Part shown: positions 1 through 7,644 of the stretch, piece by piece | Layout: each line of letters opens with the position of its first letter | Numbering within the stretch: the first letter of the stretch is position 1 | Assembly (NCBI GenBank): GCA_021781555.1 | Contig: JAJXWQ010000029.1 | Coordinates: 1 to 40,585 of the forward strand | Length of the DNA: 40,585 nucleotides | From: a bacterium | GTDB lineage: Bacteria > Cyanobacteriota > Sericytochromatia > S15B-MN24 > VGJW01 | Direction: 5' to 3' | Notes under the pieces: generated by a model | What the model was told of the DNA's origin: nothing | Database searches by the model: none | The model's input: only the letters and a program-made list of their open reading frames with translations | Position numbers and translations under genes: made by a program

Positions 1-431
1 AAGTCGGCGCCCACGCGGTCCATCTTGTTGATGAACACGATGCGGGGGACGGCATAGCGATTGGCCTGCCGCCAGACGGTCTCGCTCTGGGGCTGGACTC
101 CGCCGACCGCGCAGAACACGGCCACCGCGCCGTCGAGCACGCGCAGGGAGCGCTCGACCTCGACCGTGAAGTCCACGTGGCCAGGGGTGTCGATGATGTT
201 GATCCGGTGGTCCTTCCACAGGGCCTGGGTGGCCGCGGAAGTGATGGTGATGCCACGCTCCTGCTCCTGGACCATGTAGTCCATGGTGGCGGCACCCTCG
301 TGAACCTCGCCCATGCGATGCAGGCGGCCGGTATAGAAGAGGATGCGCTCGGTCGTCGTGGTCTTGCCAGCGTCGATGTGCGCCGCGATCCCGATATTTC
401 GGGTGCGATCCAGGGAGATCGTGCGAGCCAT
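1..431 (-). CDS. fusA: Elongation factor G, N-terminal part (cut by window edge)
   Basis: Translation elongation factor G, the GTPase that drives ribosome translocation in the cytoplasm. Only the first 143 or so residues lie in the window; the rest continues beyond base 1. The protein opens [20 protein letters not shown] and shows the G-domain motifs in order: P-loop AHIDAGKT, switch I RGITIT, G3 DTPGH and G4 NKMD. The start is the ATG at 431-429. It is the third gene of a minus-strand rpsL-rpsG-fusA series, 36 bases after rpsG, which is the classic str operon order. The match is unambiguous; only the missing C-terminal domains (II to V) cannot be checked. Confidence 0.97.
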   Translation of the reverse strand, partial: MARTISLDRTRNIGIAAHIDAGKTTTTERILFYTGRLHRMGEVHEGAATMDYMVQEQERGITITSAATQALWKDHRINIIDTPGHVDFTVEVERSLRVLDGAVAVFCAVGGVQPQSETVWRQANRYAVPRIVFINKMDRVGAD

Positions 432-467
432 GGATTTATATATCTCGGGTTTCTGTCTCGGGTCCGT

Positions 468-938
468 CTACCACCGATAGTGCGCGAAGGCCTTGTTGGC
501 CTCGGCCATCTTGTGGGTATCCTCGCGCTTCTTGACGCTCGGTCCGGTGTTGTTGAAGGTCTCGAGGAACTCCAGTGCGAGCTTCTCCACCATCGGCTTG
601 CCGCTGCGCTTGCGAGCGTTCGTGATGATCCACCGCGTGGCCAGTGCGACGCCCCGCTCGGGCTTGACCTCGATGGGCACCTGGTAGGTTGCGCCACCGA
701 CACGCCGCGGCTTGACCTCGAGCAAGGGCGTGGCGTTCTTGAGGGCCCTTGCGAAGACCTCGGGCGCCTCCTTGCCCACCTTCTCCGAGACCTGGTTGAT
801 GGCGCCATAGAAGATGCGCTCGGCCAGCGACTTCTTGCCGCACTCCATCAGGCAGTTGATGAACCGCGTGGCGACGGGGTTCTGGAGCTGGGGATCCGGC
901 TCGTGTTTCTTCCGGACGATATGACCACGACGAGGCAT
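468..938 (-). CDS. rpsG: 30S ribosomal protein S7
   Basis: Small-subunit protein S7, which nucleates assembly of the 16S rRNA 3' major domain and in many bacteria autoregulates the str operon. The 156 residues are the standard length. The start [11 protein letters not shown] is followed by the conserved [17 protein letters not shown] helix and the C-terminal [15 protein letters not shown] typical of S7. The ATG at 938 has a GGGAG ribosome-binding site a few bases upstream on the minus strand. It lies 23 bases downstream of rpsL and 36 bases upstream of fusA, so the three are almost certainly co-transcribed from the promoter at 1400-1428. Confidence 0.98.
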   Translation of the reverse strand: MPRRGHIVRKKHEPDPQLQNPVATRFINCLMECGKKSLAERIFYGAINQVSEKVGKEAPEVFARALKNATPLLEVKPRRVGGATYQVPIEVKPERGVALATRWIITNARKRSGKPMVEKLALEFLETFNNTGPSVKKREDTHKMAEANKAFAHYRW

Positions 939-961
939 TTAAATGATCTCCCTTGGAAAAT

Positions 962-1345
962 CTACTTCTTGGCGGCCTTGGGACGCTTGGCGCCGTACTT
1001 GCTGCGACTCTGCATCCGGTCCTTGACACCCGCGGTGTCGAGCGTGCCGCGCACGATGTGATAGCGAACGCCCGGGAGATCCTTGACGCGGCCGCCGCGG
1101 ATGAGGACCACCGAGTGCTCCTGGAGGTTGTGGCCGACACCCGGAATGTAGCTCGTGACCTCGATGCCGTTCGTCAGCTTGACGCGAGCCACCTTACGCA
1201 GGGCGGAATTGGGCTTCTTGGGGGTCGTGGTGTAAACACGCGTGCAAACCCCCCGACGCTGCGGGCACTTCTGGAGGGCGGGAGACTTGGTCTTGTAGAC
1301 GACCCTCTCCCGCTCTTTGCGGACGAGCTGGGCTATCGTGGGCAC
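962..1345 (-). CDS. rpsL: 30S ribosomal protein S12
   Basis: Small-subunit protein S12, part of the decoding centre. The 127 residues match the family length. The conserved segments [10 protein letters not shown] and [13 protein letters not shown] are intact, with lysines at the two positions where streptomycin-resistance substitutions usually fall, so the sequence looks streptomycin-sensitive (inference). The start is a GTG at 1345-1343, chosen because a strong AGGAGG site lies just upstream (about 1351-1356). It is the first gene of the rpsL-rpsG-fusA operon and follows a well-spaced sigma-70-like promoter with a leader of roughly 50 bases. Confidence 0.98.
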   Translation of the reverse strand: MPTIAQLVRKERERVVYKTKSPALQKCPQRRGVCTRVYTTTPKKPNSALRKVARVKLTNGIEVTSYIPGVGHNLQEHSVVLIRGGRVKDLPGVRYHIVRGTLDTAGVKDRMQSRSKYGAKRPKAAKK

Positions 1346-1399
1346 GAGATCCTCCTGGGTGATTTAAGGCAAACTTAAAGACAGATGGCGCGAATCACA

Positions 1400-1428
1400 A
1401 CTATACGGGCGCTCGCCTCGGGCGTCAA
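1400..1428 (-). promoter_or_regulatory. Promoter of the rpsL-rpsG-fusA operon
   Basis: Read on the minus strand, TTGACG (1428-1423) and TATAGT (1405-1400) are separated by exactly 17 bases, a near-consensus housekeeping sigma-factor promoter. It lies about 55 bases upstream of the rpsL GTG. No other promoter of this quality was seen in the 330-base gap to the divergent transpeptidase gene. Confidence 0.75.
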
Positions 1429-1675
1429 GCGGGACCCGCTCGGCGAGGGCGGGAGAAGCCCGGCACTTGCCTCGAATGGACCCGCAATGCCCCCTCCGGG
1501 GCAGACCACCATGGTAGCCGGGTTGCGGAGCACGCGCCAGCCCGTTCTCCGGACGTCGCAAGCAGCCTGTCCAAGCCCGGGGCCAGAACTTTAACCGGAT
1601 CTCTGCATGACTTTAAACGAATGTCAGGGACTGCGGGCGATATTCCATCTCGAGAGGTCGAGGAGGTTTCAACGC
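1429..1675. other. Intergenic gap between rpsL promoter and the L,D-transpeptidase gene
   Basis: About 250 bases without a credible gene. It must hold the promoter of the plus-strand gene at 1676, but I see no well-spaced -35/-10 pair. Two similar AT-rich words, CTTTAAC and CTTTAAA, occur near 1590 and 1612. No hairpin or RNA gene is evident. Confidence 0.5.
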
Positions 1676-2584
1676 ATGCCAGAGAAAGGCGCGATGGCCG
1701 CGCCACTGGGCAAGTTGCCCGATATCTTCGCGCCGCGTCGCAGGGGCGGAGCGGCGACCGCTCGCTCCGGCGCGGGAGCTCGAGCCGAGGCGAGCGTGAG
1801 CTGGATTCCGGCCGATCGCCTGGAGATCTCCGGCCCGGCCGCCCGCGATCGCAAGGCAGGCGCCAAGACGCTCTCCGATCTCCTCCCCATCCAGAAGGGT
1901 GTCTACCGCGTGGTCCTCGACTACACGGACCCGGCTGCCAACCACCTGTACCTCGTGGATACGCGAGACGATCGCGTGACGGCCCGCTACGTATCGAACG
2001 GCGGCAAGCAGCAGATGACGGACGGCGCGCACTGGACCGTCGACTTCGAGGTCCACCGCCCGACCTGGTCGCCCACTCGCGACGAACTCGCCGAGAACCC
2101 CGACTTCAAGCCCAACGGTCCCGGCCCGTCCGATTCGATGGGCCTGATCAAGCTTCATATGGACGGCGCGGAGTACATCCACGGGATCGAGGATGCCCGC
2201 ATCGTCGGGGGGATCGTCGAGCCTCTGACCAGCAGCCTGGATGCCCTCGGGAGCGCGCACTCGCACGGCTGCTGGAACATGAGCAACCCCAACGTGGTCG
2301 AGCTGGCCGAGCGCTTCGGGGTCGGGCCAGGGACCGACGTGACGATCTTGAGGCCGGGAGACCCGACCGCTCAGAAGACCGCAGCGGCGCTGGCGAAGGA
2401 CATGGCCTCGCAAGGGCTGGGCGATCGCCGGCTCTCCGCCGGCCTCGGCCTTCTCGAGGCGGATTACCGGGGCGCCCACAAGTACCTTTCGCCGACCCCC
2501 TACAAGACCCGGAACGGGCAGGTGCAGCCCCCCGACGCCTGGTACCTCAAGCTCTGGAAAAAACGACGGGCCCTGGGGGCCTGA
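1676..2584 (+). CDS. L,D-transpeptidase (YkuD-fold) family protein
   Basis: Predicted L,D-transpeptidase-type enzyme, a family that makes 3-3 crosslinks in peptidoglycan or attaches proteins to it. The catalytic signature is visible: YIHG (His about residue 169) followed by SHGCWNMSN (His 197, Cys 199), then a valine-rich strand ending GTDVTI. The protein has 302 residues from the ATG at 1676, chosen because GAGGAGG lies about 13 bases upstream; an in-frame extension to 1607 has no such site. Oddly, the N-terminus is basic and Ala/Gly-rich with no hydrophobic signal segment, unlike most exported family members. It converges on the exported protein gene at 2602 with only 17 bases between stops. 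Enzyme class is secure from the motif, substrate is not. Confidence 0.82.
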   Translation: MPEKGAMAAPLGKLPDIFAPRRRGGAATARSGAGARAEASVSWIPADRLEISGPAARDRKAGAKTLSDLLPIQKGVYRVVLDYTDPAANHLYLVDTRDDRVTARYVSNGGKQQMTDGAHWTVDFEVHRPTWSPTRDELAENPDFKPNGPGPSDSMGLIKLHMDGAEYIHGIEDARIVGGIVEPLTSSLDALGSAHSHGCWNMSNPNVVELAERFGVGPGTDVTILRPGDPTAQKTAAALAKDMASQGLGDRRLSAGLGLLEADYRGAHKYLSPTPYKTRNGQVQPPDAWYLKLWKKRRALGA

Positions 2585-2601
2585 CCGGCCCTCCAGCCGG
2601 G

Positions 2602-3540
2602 CTAGAGGATGATGACCACCGAGACGCCACCCTTGGTCCAGGCTTGCTTGAGCTCCTGAAGGCCGGCGTCCGAGACCAGCAGGTCCGAGTGGGTGCTCCC
2701 CGCTGACCGCTCGACCATGAGCCTGAGGGCGTGGCCGCCCGCGATATCGACCGCCCCACCCATCGTGTGCACGTACGCTACCGGCGGTCGGCTGGCCAGG
2801 CCCTGGCCGGCGATCGAACGGATGGACGGCGCCAGCGCAGGCTGTGCCCCGGTGTTGCGAGCGTCGAGGATGATCCCGGTATAAGGCGATCCCCCGACCG
2901 GCATGGAGGAACTCGAGTCCGAGGCGAAGACGATCGGGGAGGGCTCGTCGTGGAGCACGGCCCCCGCCAGGCCATCCTGGCCGAACAGGGGCATGCGGAG
3001 CGTGACCTCGACCGAGCCGTCCGGCAAGACATGGGTGTCGGTGGTCTGCGCCTGTGCGATGCGCTCGTTGACCGCAGCGCGGACGTTGTCGTCGGAGACG
3101 GCGAGATCGTCGACGGTGGCATCGCCGTTGACACGGATCCGGTCGACGATCTCGGAGAGCTCCCGCATGGCGTCGTCCATGGCGTAGGCCTGGGCAACCT
3201 TCCGCCGGACGAGCAGGGCCCCGCGATCGGGCGAAACGCCGATGCCCATCACGGTGATCACGCGCTTGGTCCAGTTGATGGTGTCGGTGAACGGAGCATC
3301 GCTCCCCACCGACGGCGTGGTGCCAGCGATCTCGACCAGCGCATCCGAGGGTGTGTCGAGCGCCCCGGAAATGCCCCGAGACCGGCGCAGAGCGGCGCGG
3401 GCCGGCACCTTGGCGCGCGGGATCGAGTGCCTGGCCACGGGCCGGGCGCGGTGCGGAATCCCCCCTGCCGCCGCGGAGCCTGCGGGAAGGGCGCAAACCG
3501 TCGCAGCCAGCAGGACCAGGGCAAAAGTGCGAGAGAGCAT
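2602..3540 (-). CDS. Exported LPP20-like protein
   Basis: A 312-residue secreted protein of unknown function. The first 25 residues form a Sec signal peptide (basic start, leucine/alanine core, cleavage near GSAAA-G); no lipobox cysteine is placed for acylation. The central part, with a VITVMGIGVSP strand, an Ala-rich helix, a RVNGDATVDDL segment and a TLRMPLFG strand, resembles the LPP20/FlgT-N-like fold seen in periplasmic and flagella-associated proteins. A second segment, YTGIILDARNTGAQPALAPS, is the companion motif found after it in many of these proteins. It is divergent from the RidA-family gene. A TATAAC word at 3546-3551 (minus) sits too close to the ATG at 3540 to be assigned confidently as a promoter. 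Family call is from pattern recognition. Confidence 0.62.
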   Translation of the reverse strand: MLSRTFALVLLAATVCALPAGSAAAGGIPHRARPVARHSIPRAKVPARAALRRSRGISGALDTPSDALVEIAGTTPSVGSDAPFTDTINWTKRVITVMGIGVSPDRGALLVRRKVAQAYAMDDAMRELSEIVDRIRVNGDATVDDLAVSDDNVRAAVNERIAQAQTTDTHVLPDGSVEVTLRMPLFGQDGLAGAVLHDEPSPIVFASDSSSSMPVGGSPYTGIILDARNTGAQPALAPSIRSIAGQGLASRPPVAYVHTMGGAVDIAGGHALRLMVERSAGSTHSDLLVSDAGLQELKQAWTKGGVSVVIIL

Positions 3541-3635
3541 TCCCTGTTATACCATTGACGGACTTGCCGCGCGGGAACCGCCCGGGCCGTCCCGCAACGG
3601 CCTTCGTCCCTTCGGTCTGGAGATGGATATCGCCC

Positions 3636-4100
3636 ATGAGCACCGCTGCAACACGCCTCGAGGAACTCGGACTCGAGCTCCCCGCCCCCACTGCCGCCGT
3701 CGCCAACTACGTGCCCTTCGTCCTCGAGGACGGCTGGATCTATGTTTCCGGGCAACTCCCGCTGGTCGATGGCAAGCTGACCTGCCGCGGATCGGTCGGG
3801 GCAGACGTGACGACCGAGGATGCCTACCAGGGGGCGCGACGATGTGCCCTGCAGGCGCTCGCGCTGATCCGCCAGGCGGCAGGGAACCTGGACAACGTAC
3901 GGATCGTTCGGGTCGGGGGCTTCGTGGCCTCGGCGCCTGGATTCTACGATCAGCCCAAGGTGATCAACGGCGCCAGCGACCTCTTCGTCGAGGTCCTCGG
4001 CGACCTGGGCAAGCATGCGCGCGCCGCCGTCGGAGTGGCCGGCCTGCCGCTCGGAGCTTCCGTCGAGGTCGAGGTCCTGGCCCGGGTGCTCGACGATTAG
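3636..4100 (+). CDS. RidA (YjgF/YER057c/UK114) family protein, long variant
   Basis: RidA-superfamily protein; characterised members are cytoplasmic trimers that hydrolyse reactive enamine/imine intermediates from PLP enzymes. This 154-residue form belongs to the longer subgroup that begins RLEELGLELPAP and carries the signatures VANYVPFV, YVSGQLPL, DQPKVINGASDL and HARAAVGVAGLPLG. The start is the ATG at 3636, giving the normal N-terminus of that subgroup; a GGAG lies about 14 bases upstream. The conserved arginine that binds ketoacids in canonical RidA falls in a differing context, so imine deaminase activity is not assured. The stop codon at 4098-4100 lies within the start region of the LIM-DA1 gene, suggesting coupled translation. 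Confidence 0.85.
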   Translation: MSTAATRLEELGLELPAPTAAVANYVPFVLEDGWIYVSGQLPLVDGKLTCRGSVGADVTTEDAYQGARRCALQALALIRQAAGNLDNVRIVRVGGFVASAPGFYDQPKVINGASDLFVEVLGDLGKHARAAVGVAGLPLGASVEVEVLARVLDD

Positions 4101-5136
4101 GTGCACCGGCTGCGGGCGGGAGATCGAGGGGCGCTTCCTGCGCGCCGGCGCCGCGGCCTACCACCCGGGGTGCCTGCGCTGCAGCCAGTGCGGCCAGGCG
4201 CTGTCACGCTACCTGGAACACCGGGGCCAGATGTACTGCCAGGGATGCTACGCGGCCAGCGTCGCACCCAGGTGTGCGGTATGTGACCGACCGATCACCG
4301 GTAAGTACTTCCAGCACGAGGGTCGTCCGGTACACGAGGTCTGCTACCTCAAGCACGTGGCCGAGAAATGCGCCATCTGCGGTGGGGGGCTCGCCGGAAG
4401 GATCGTGACCGACTCCTGGGGCAACCGGTTCCACGAAGCGCACCTGCGCCAGTTCCCCCCGTGCGATTCCTGCGGGCGGTCGACCGCGCCTGCGATCGGA
4501 CACGGCGGCGCACGACTGGCGGACGGTCGGACGATCTGCTCGGTCTGCCTGGCGACGGCAGTGCGGAGCGAATCTGACGCCCGTTCTCGCTACGAGGCGG
4601 TGCGCCGCCAGATGGCGTCCTGGGGGATGGAGATCGCCCCCGACATCCCGCTCAAGCTCGTCGGGCGACCCGAACTGGCCGGGCGCCTCGCCAGGACGGG
4701 CCACAAGGTGGCCCGGGGAACGTTCGGCTTCACGCACATGGAAACCCGCTACGAGATCGACCCGGGGCGCATCGTCCCGCGCCACCAGATCACCGAGCAG
4801 AACGCCGGCATCTTCATCCTGCACAGCTTGCCCGCCGACCTGTTCGAGGGGGCTTGCGCGCACGAACTGGGGCATGCCTGGGCCTTCCTCTCCGGCTGCC
4901 CGCGGCACCAGCCACAGCTATCCGAAGGTTCTTGCAACTACTTCCGCTGGCGCCTGCACGCGGAAGAGGGCACTCCAGACGCCCAGGCCCACATGAAGAC
5001 GATGCTCGAGGATCCCGATCCCATTTACGGCCAGGGATTCCGGCGGGCCAAGAAGTACGTGGACCGGAACGGCTTCGACGCCCTGCTCGAGCTGCTGCGG
5101 CGATCGAGCGACTTTCCACTGTTTTCATTCATCTAG
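4015..5136 (+). CDS. LIM-domain DA1-like zinc metallopeptidase
   Basis: A bacterial member of the DA1-like family. In plants DA1 proteins join LIM zinc fingers to a C-terminal peptidase that cleaves growth regulators. Numbered from the ATG at 4015 (373 residues), the first LIM module has all eight ligands (C30, C33, H50, C53, C56, C59, C75, C78). A half module follows (C87, C90, H107, C110), then a second LIM-like module (C119, C122, H140, H143, C150, C153, C175, C178). The peptidase shows HELGH at 283-287 with the downstream glutamate in SEGSCN (E304), and the family tail NPDPVYG-like DPDPIYGQGFRRA. No ATG, GTG or TTG occurs in frame between 4015 and the first LIM cysteine, so either the gene overlaps the RidA gene by 86 bases or an ATT at 4096 is used. 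No signal peptide, so probably cytoplasmic. Confidence 0.8.
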   Translation: MRAPPSEWPACRSELPSRSRSWPGCSTIRCTGCGREIEGRFLRAGAAAYHPGCLRCSQCGQALSRYLEHRGQMYCQGCYAASVAPRCAVCDRPITGKYFQHEGRPVHEVCYLKHVAEKCAICGGGLAGRIVTDSWGNRFHEAHLRQFPPCDSCGRSTAPAIGHGGARLADGRTICSVCLATAVRSESDARSRYEAVRRQMASWGMEIAPDIPLKLVGRPELAGRLARTGHKVARGTFGFTHMETRYEIDPGRIVPRHQITEQNAGIFILHSLPADLFEGACAHELGHAWAFLSGCPRHQPQLSEGSCNYFRWRLHAEEGTPDAQAHMKTMLEDPDPIYGQGFRRAKKYVDRNGFDALLELLRRSSDFPLFSFI

Positions 5137-5223
5137 AGCGGTTTCGCCTGGGCCGGATCGGGCCCGGGGAGTCAAACGCGGCCCGGTTGCACCGCACAAC
5201 GACCGCGCAGAGGGATTCAAAAA
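5132..5223 (+). repeat. Decayed copy of the 104-bp dispersed repeat
   Basis: Starts TCTAGAG, contains GGATCGGGCCC and GAGTCAAACGCGGCCCGGTTG, then GACCGCGCAGAGGG-TTCAAAAAGG, aligning along its length with the intact copies at 13157-13364. It begins within the last codons of the LIM-DA1 gene and its TAG is that gene's stop codon. Confidence 0.7.
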
Positions 5224-5247
5224 GGGCCCGGCCGAACGGCCGGGCCC
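5224..5247. terminator. Strong GC hairpin after the LIM-DA1 gene
   Basis: A perfect 10-bp stem, GGGCCCGGCC with GGCCGGGCCC, around the tetraloop GAAC. Five A residues precede it on the plus strand, so the minus-strand transcript would carry the stem followed by a U run; the plus strand lacks one. Likely terminator-type structure ending the RidA/LIM unit, though its orientation best fits minus-strand transcription. Confidence 0.6.
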
Positions 5248-5395
5248 CGAAGTCGGAGGAAGGAGTTTTGTGAATTAGGTCTATAAGCTAGAGTTGCGTG
5301 CAGGCGGAGGGCCCGATGAGCGATCGCCGGATTTCGTCCACCTGCATCTTGGACCGCCGGGGACCGGCGAAGGTTTCAGGAGATCGCGAATTTCG

Positions 5396-6439
5396 ATGGA
5401 CGAGAAGTTGACGACCCGCAGCAGCGGCCTGACGGCAGAGCTTGCCACCGAGAGATTCCCGGCCGTGTATGCCTTCCAGGCAGAGAGCGGCTATCGCGTC
5501 GAGCGGCGCGAGCTGAATCTCGCCGAACTGCCCGACGCCGAGGTCCTGGTCGACGTCGCATACTCGTCTTTGAACTACAAGGATGGCCTGGCGGTCACCG
5601 GCCGCGGGAAGATCGTGCGAAAGTTCCCGATGGTGCTGGGGATCGACCTCGCGGGCACGGTGGTCGAATCGCGATCCGATGCCTTCAAGCCGGGGGATCG
5701 GGTGCTCGGCATCGGCCAGTCGCTGTCCGAGACCTCGTGGGGGGGCTACAGCGGGTACCAGCGCGTGCGCCCGGATATCCTCATCCCGGTGCCGGAGCGC
5801 TTCAGCCTGGCCGAGGCCATGGCGATCGGAACGGCGGGATTCACGGCGATGCTGTGCGTGATGGGACTCGAGCACCAGGAGGTGCTGCCCGAGGCGGGAC
5901 CGGTGCTGGTGACGGGTGCTGGCGGCGGGGTGGGTTCGTTCGCCGTGGCACTTCTGGCCGGTCTCGGATACGAGGTGGTGGCCTCGACCGGGCGGACCGA
6001 GATTCACGGCTACCTGCGCCAGCTCGGAGCTGCGAGCTTCGTTTCGCGATCCGAACTCGAGGCGGCCGGACCAGCGCTGCAATCGGCGCGCTGGGCCGGG
6101 GGCGTGGATACGGTCGGCGGGACCATTCTCGCCAACGTCATTTCCCAGACCCGATACGGCGGGGCGGTCGCGGCCTGCGGCATGGCGGCGGACTCCGAGC
6201 TACACGTCTCGGTCTTCCCCTTCATCCTGCGGAACGTGGCGCTCCTGGGCACGAGCTCCTCGGCCACCCCGAGGCCCAAGCGCCTGGCCGGCTGGGATCG
6301 GCTCGCTCAGGACCTGCCTGCGGGAGCGCTGGCTCGGATCGCCTCCCGGATCGAGCCCATGAGCCGCATTTTCGACCTCGCCGAAGAGATCATGGCCGGG
6401 CGAATCCAGGGCCGCGTCGTGATCGACGTCAAGGCCTGA
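5396..6439 (+). CDS. acuI: Acrylyl-CoA reductase-type quinone oxidoreductase (YhdH/AcuI family)
   Basis: Medium-chain dehydrogenase/reductase of the YhdH/AcuI group, which reduces acrylyl-CoA to propionyl-CoA with NADPH and detoxifies acrylate-like electrophiles. The 347-residue protein has the group signatures SSLNYKDGLAVTGRGKI, PMVLGIDLAGTV, GIGQSLSETSWGGYSGY and the nucleotide-binding TGAGGGVGSFAV loop; no catalytic zinc cysteines are present, as expected. The ATG at 5396 has an AGGAG about 12 bases upstream; an upstream in-frame extension to 5294 looks like leader sequence. The family usually has about 325-330 residues, so this one carries roughly 15 extra N-terminal residues. It stands alone between a hairpin and the convergent lipoprotein gene, whose stop it overlaps by 11 bases (6429-6439). 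Confidence 0.88.
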   Translation: MDEKLTTRSSGLTAELATERFPAVYAFQAESGYRVERRELNLAELPDAEVLVDVAYSSLNYKDGLAVTGRGKIVRKFPMVLGIDLAGTVVESRSDAFKPGDRVLGIGQSLSETSWGGYSGYQRVRPDILIPVPERFSLAEAMAIGTAGFTAMLCVMGLEHQEVLPEAGPVLVTGAGGGVGSFAVALLAGLGYEVVASTGRTEIHGYLRQLGAASFVSRSELEAAGPALQSARWAGGVDTVGGTILANVISQTRYGGAVAACGMAADSELHVSVFPFILRNVALLGTSSSATPRPKRLAGWDRLAQDLPAGALARIASRIEPMSRIFDLAEEIMAGRIQGRVVIDVKA

Positions 6440-7391
6440 ATCCCGAGCCCTTCGTCCGGGTAGAGCTGCCACCCGCGGGCTGTGGCGCCTCGGTCGCGGC
6501 CGTGCCGGGAGTCGTGCCAGCTGTTTCGTGCTGCGGCGGCTTGCCGGTTTCGAAGCGGCGCGGTGGCATGGTGACGCCACGCGGTGGCATGCCGACACGG
6601 CGCGGTGGCATGGTGACGCCACGCGGTGGCATGCCGACACGGCGCGGTGGCATGGTGACGCCACGCGGTGGCATGCCGACACGGCGCGGTGGCATGGTGA
6701 CGCCCCGCGGCGGCATGCCACCGCGGCGCGGTGGTGTCACGATGCCGCGCGGTATGCCAGTCCGGGGATGAACCACGATCGGCTCGTACCGGACCGGAGC
6801 CGGTACCTCTACGATCGTCAGCGGGGACACGTAGGTCAGCGGCACCGTGATCGGGTAGGCCAGGGTGTAGGAGGGAAACAGGCTGTCCGCGACGTAGTAG
6901 GCGGGAACCATCTCGCCCTGCTGGAGGACGAGCATCGGATAGAAGTACAGCCCGGTACTCTGGTCGAAGAAACAGAGCGGAACGTACTGCTCGCCCGTGA
7001 GGACGTAGGGGATGTACGTTCCCTGCTGGGTCTCGTAGAACAGGGCGTTCGCGAAGATGTCTGTCGAGAACCCGGGCGCGAAGCCGACATAGACCCCCGG
7101 CTCGCCCGTGAAGGTGTCCGGAGCGAACTCGCTGGCGATCTGGTCCTGCCCCACCCTGACCAGCTCGCTCGAGGCCCGGGACATGGGAATCCGGCTCGGA
7201 GCCTCCTGCAGGAGGGTTGCCGCGTCAAGCTCGTGAACGACCGGTTCGACGATCTGGCTCACCTGCATCACGGGATGCGTCCCCGCGAGCGGCTGGCCCG
7301 GCGATAGCCCGACCACGTGCGCGGAACAGGCGAGCAGGCTTCCGGAAAGCCCCATCAACAGCAGGTTCCTGACCAGGCGCAGCGAGACCAT
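6429..7391 (-). CDS. Lipoprotein with C-terminal 14-residue Pro/Arg/Gly repeats
   Basis: A 320-residue predicted lipoprotein of unknown function. The N-terminus is a type II signal peptide (basic residues, LLLMGLSG core, lipobox LLAC with Cys at about 22). The middle region (about 95-215) is rich in Tyr, Phe, Pro and Val with segments such as PYVLTGEQYVPL and PAYYVADSLFPSY, suggesting beta structure at the cell surface. Residues about 220-275 are tandem 14-mers of the form PPRR-VGM-PPRGVTM, strongly basic and proline-rich. The tail is Thr/Pro/Gly rich. I do not recognise a family. It overlaps the convergent acuI gene by 11 bases at the 3' ends. A basic repeat tract on a surface lipoprotein could bind acidic polymers, but that is speculation. 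Confidence 0.72.
   Translation of the reverse strand: MVSLRLVRNLLLMGLSGSLLACSAHVVGLSPGQPLAGTHPVMQVSQIVEPVVHELDAATLLQEAPSRIPMSRASSELVRVGQDQIASEFAPDTFTGEPGVYVGFAPGFSTDIFANALFYETQQGTYIPYVLTGEQYVPLCFFDQSTGLYFYPMLVLQQGEMVPAYYVADSLFPSYTLAYPITVPLTYVSPLTIVEVPAPVRYEPIVVHPRTGIPRGIVTPPRRGGMPPRGVTMPPRRVGMPPRGVTMPPRRVGMPPRGVTMPPRRVGMPPRGVTMPPRRFETGKPPQHETAGTTPGTAATEAPQPAGGSSTRTKGSGFRP
6559..6762 (-). repeat. 42-bp in-frame tandem repeat within the lipoprotein gene
   Basis: Three identical 42-base units start at 6559, 6601 and 6643, followed by a diverged unit at 6685 and a degenerate partial one from 6727. Each unit is itself two similar 21-base halves. The unit length is a multiple of three, so the repeat number can change without breaking the reading frame. 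Confidence 0.93.
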
Positions 7392-7558
7392 GTTTCCCCC
7401 TTCCCGGCGGGACCGATCGGCTCGAGCAGCGCAAACAGCCCTGGCGACCGGGTGCTCTCTTCGGCTTCGTAGCGCAGTCTAGGACCGGAGCCCGACGCGT
7501 CAATGGCTCGACGCAAGCTTCGCGCCCGGCGGCCTGGCCCGTCGGCTCACCGCCAGAT

Positions 7559-7592
7559 CGAGGGCTCGCCGGCCAGTGCCAGCGAGCCCTCG
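7559..7592. terminator. Hairpin downstream of the malic enzyme gene
   Basis: An 11-bp perfect stem (CGAGGGCTCGC with GCGAGCCCTCG) with further GGC/GCC pairing inside the 12-base loop, 52 bases past the malic enzyme stop and 168 bases upstream of the lipoprotein start. No U run follows on either strand, so it may act as a stem-type terminator or transcript-end stabiliser. The surrounding gap 7392-7644 holds nothing else that I can identify. Confidence 0.6.
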
Positions 7593-7644
7593 GCTGCTTG
7601 CTTTCGCACCGCGCCGGACTTGGTTCGGAGCGGCCCTGATCCGC

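Noticed and set aside
1613-3706. A very long minus-strand open frame (about 697 codons) across the transpeptidase and LPP20-like genes
   Set aside because: It is Arg/Gly/Pro-rich shadow translation of genes with clear motifs in other frames; long chance frames are expected at this GC content.
5253-5279. Strong purine-rich GGAGGAAGGAG followed by GTG
   Set aside because: The frame is GTG AAT TAG, only two codons, so no gene is supported; the next gene starts at 5396 with its own site.
6559-6762. Regular repeats that might suggest a CRISPR array
   Set aside because: Units are contiguous with no spacers and translate in frame into the lipoprotein's 14-residue repeat.
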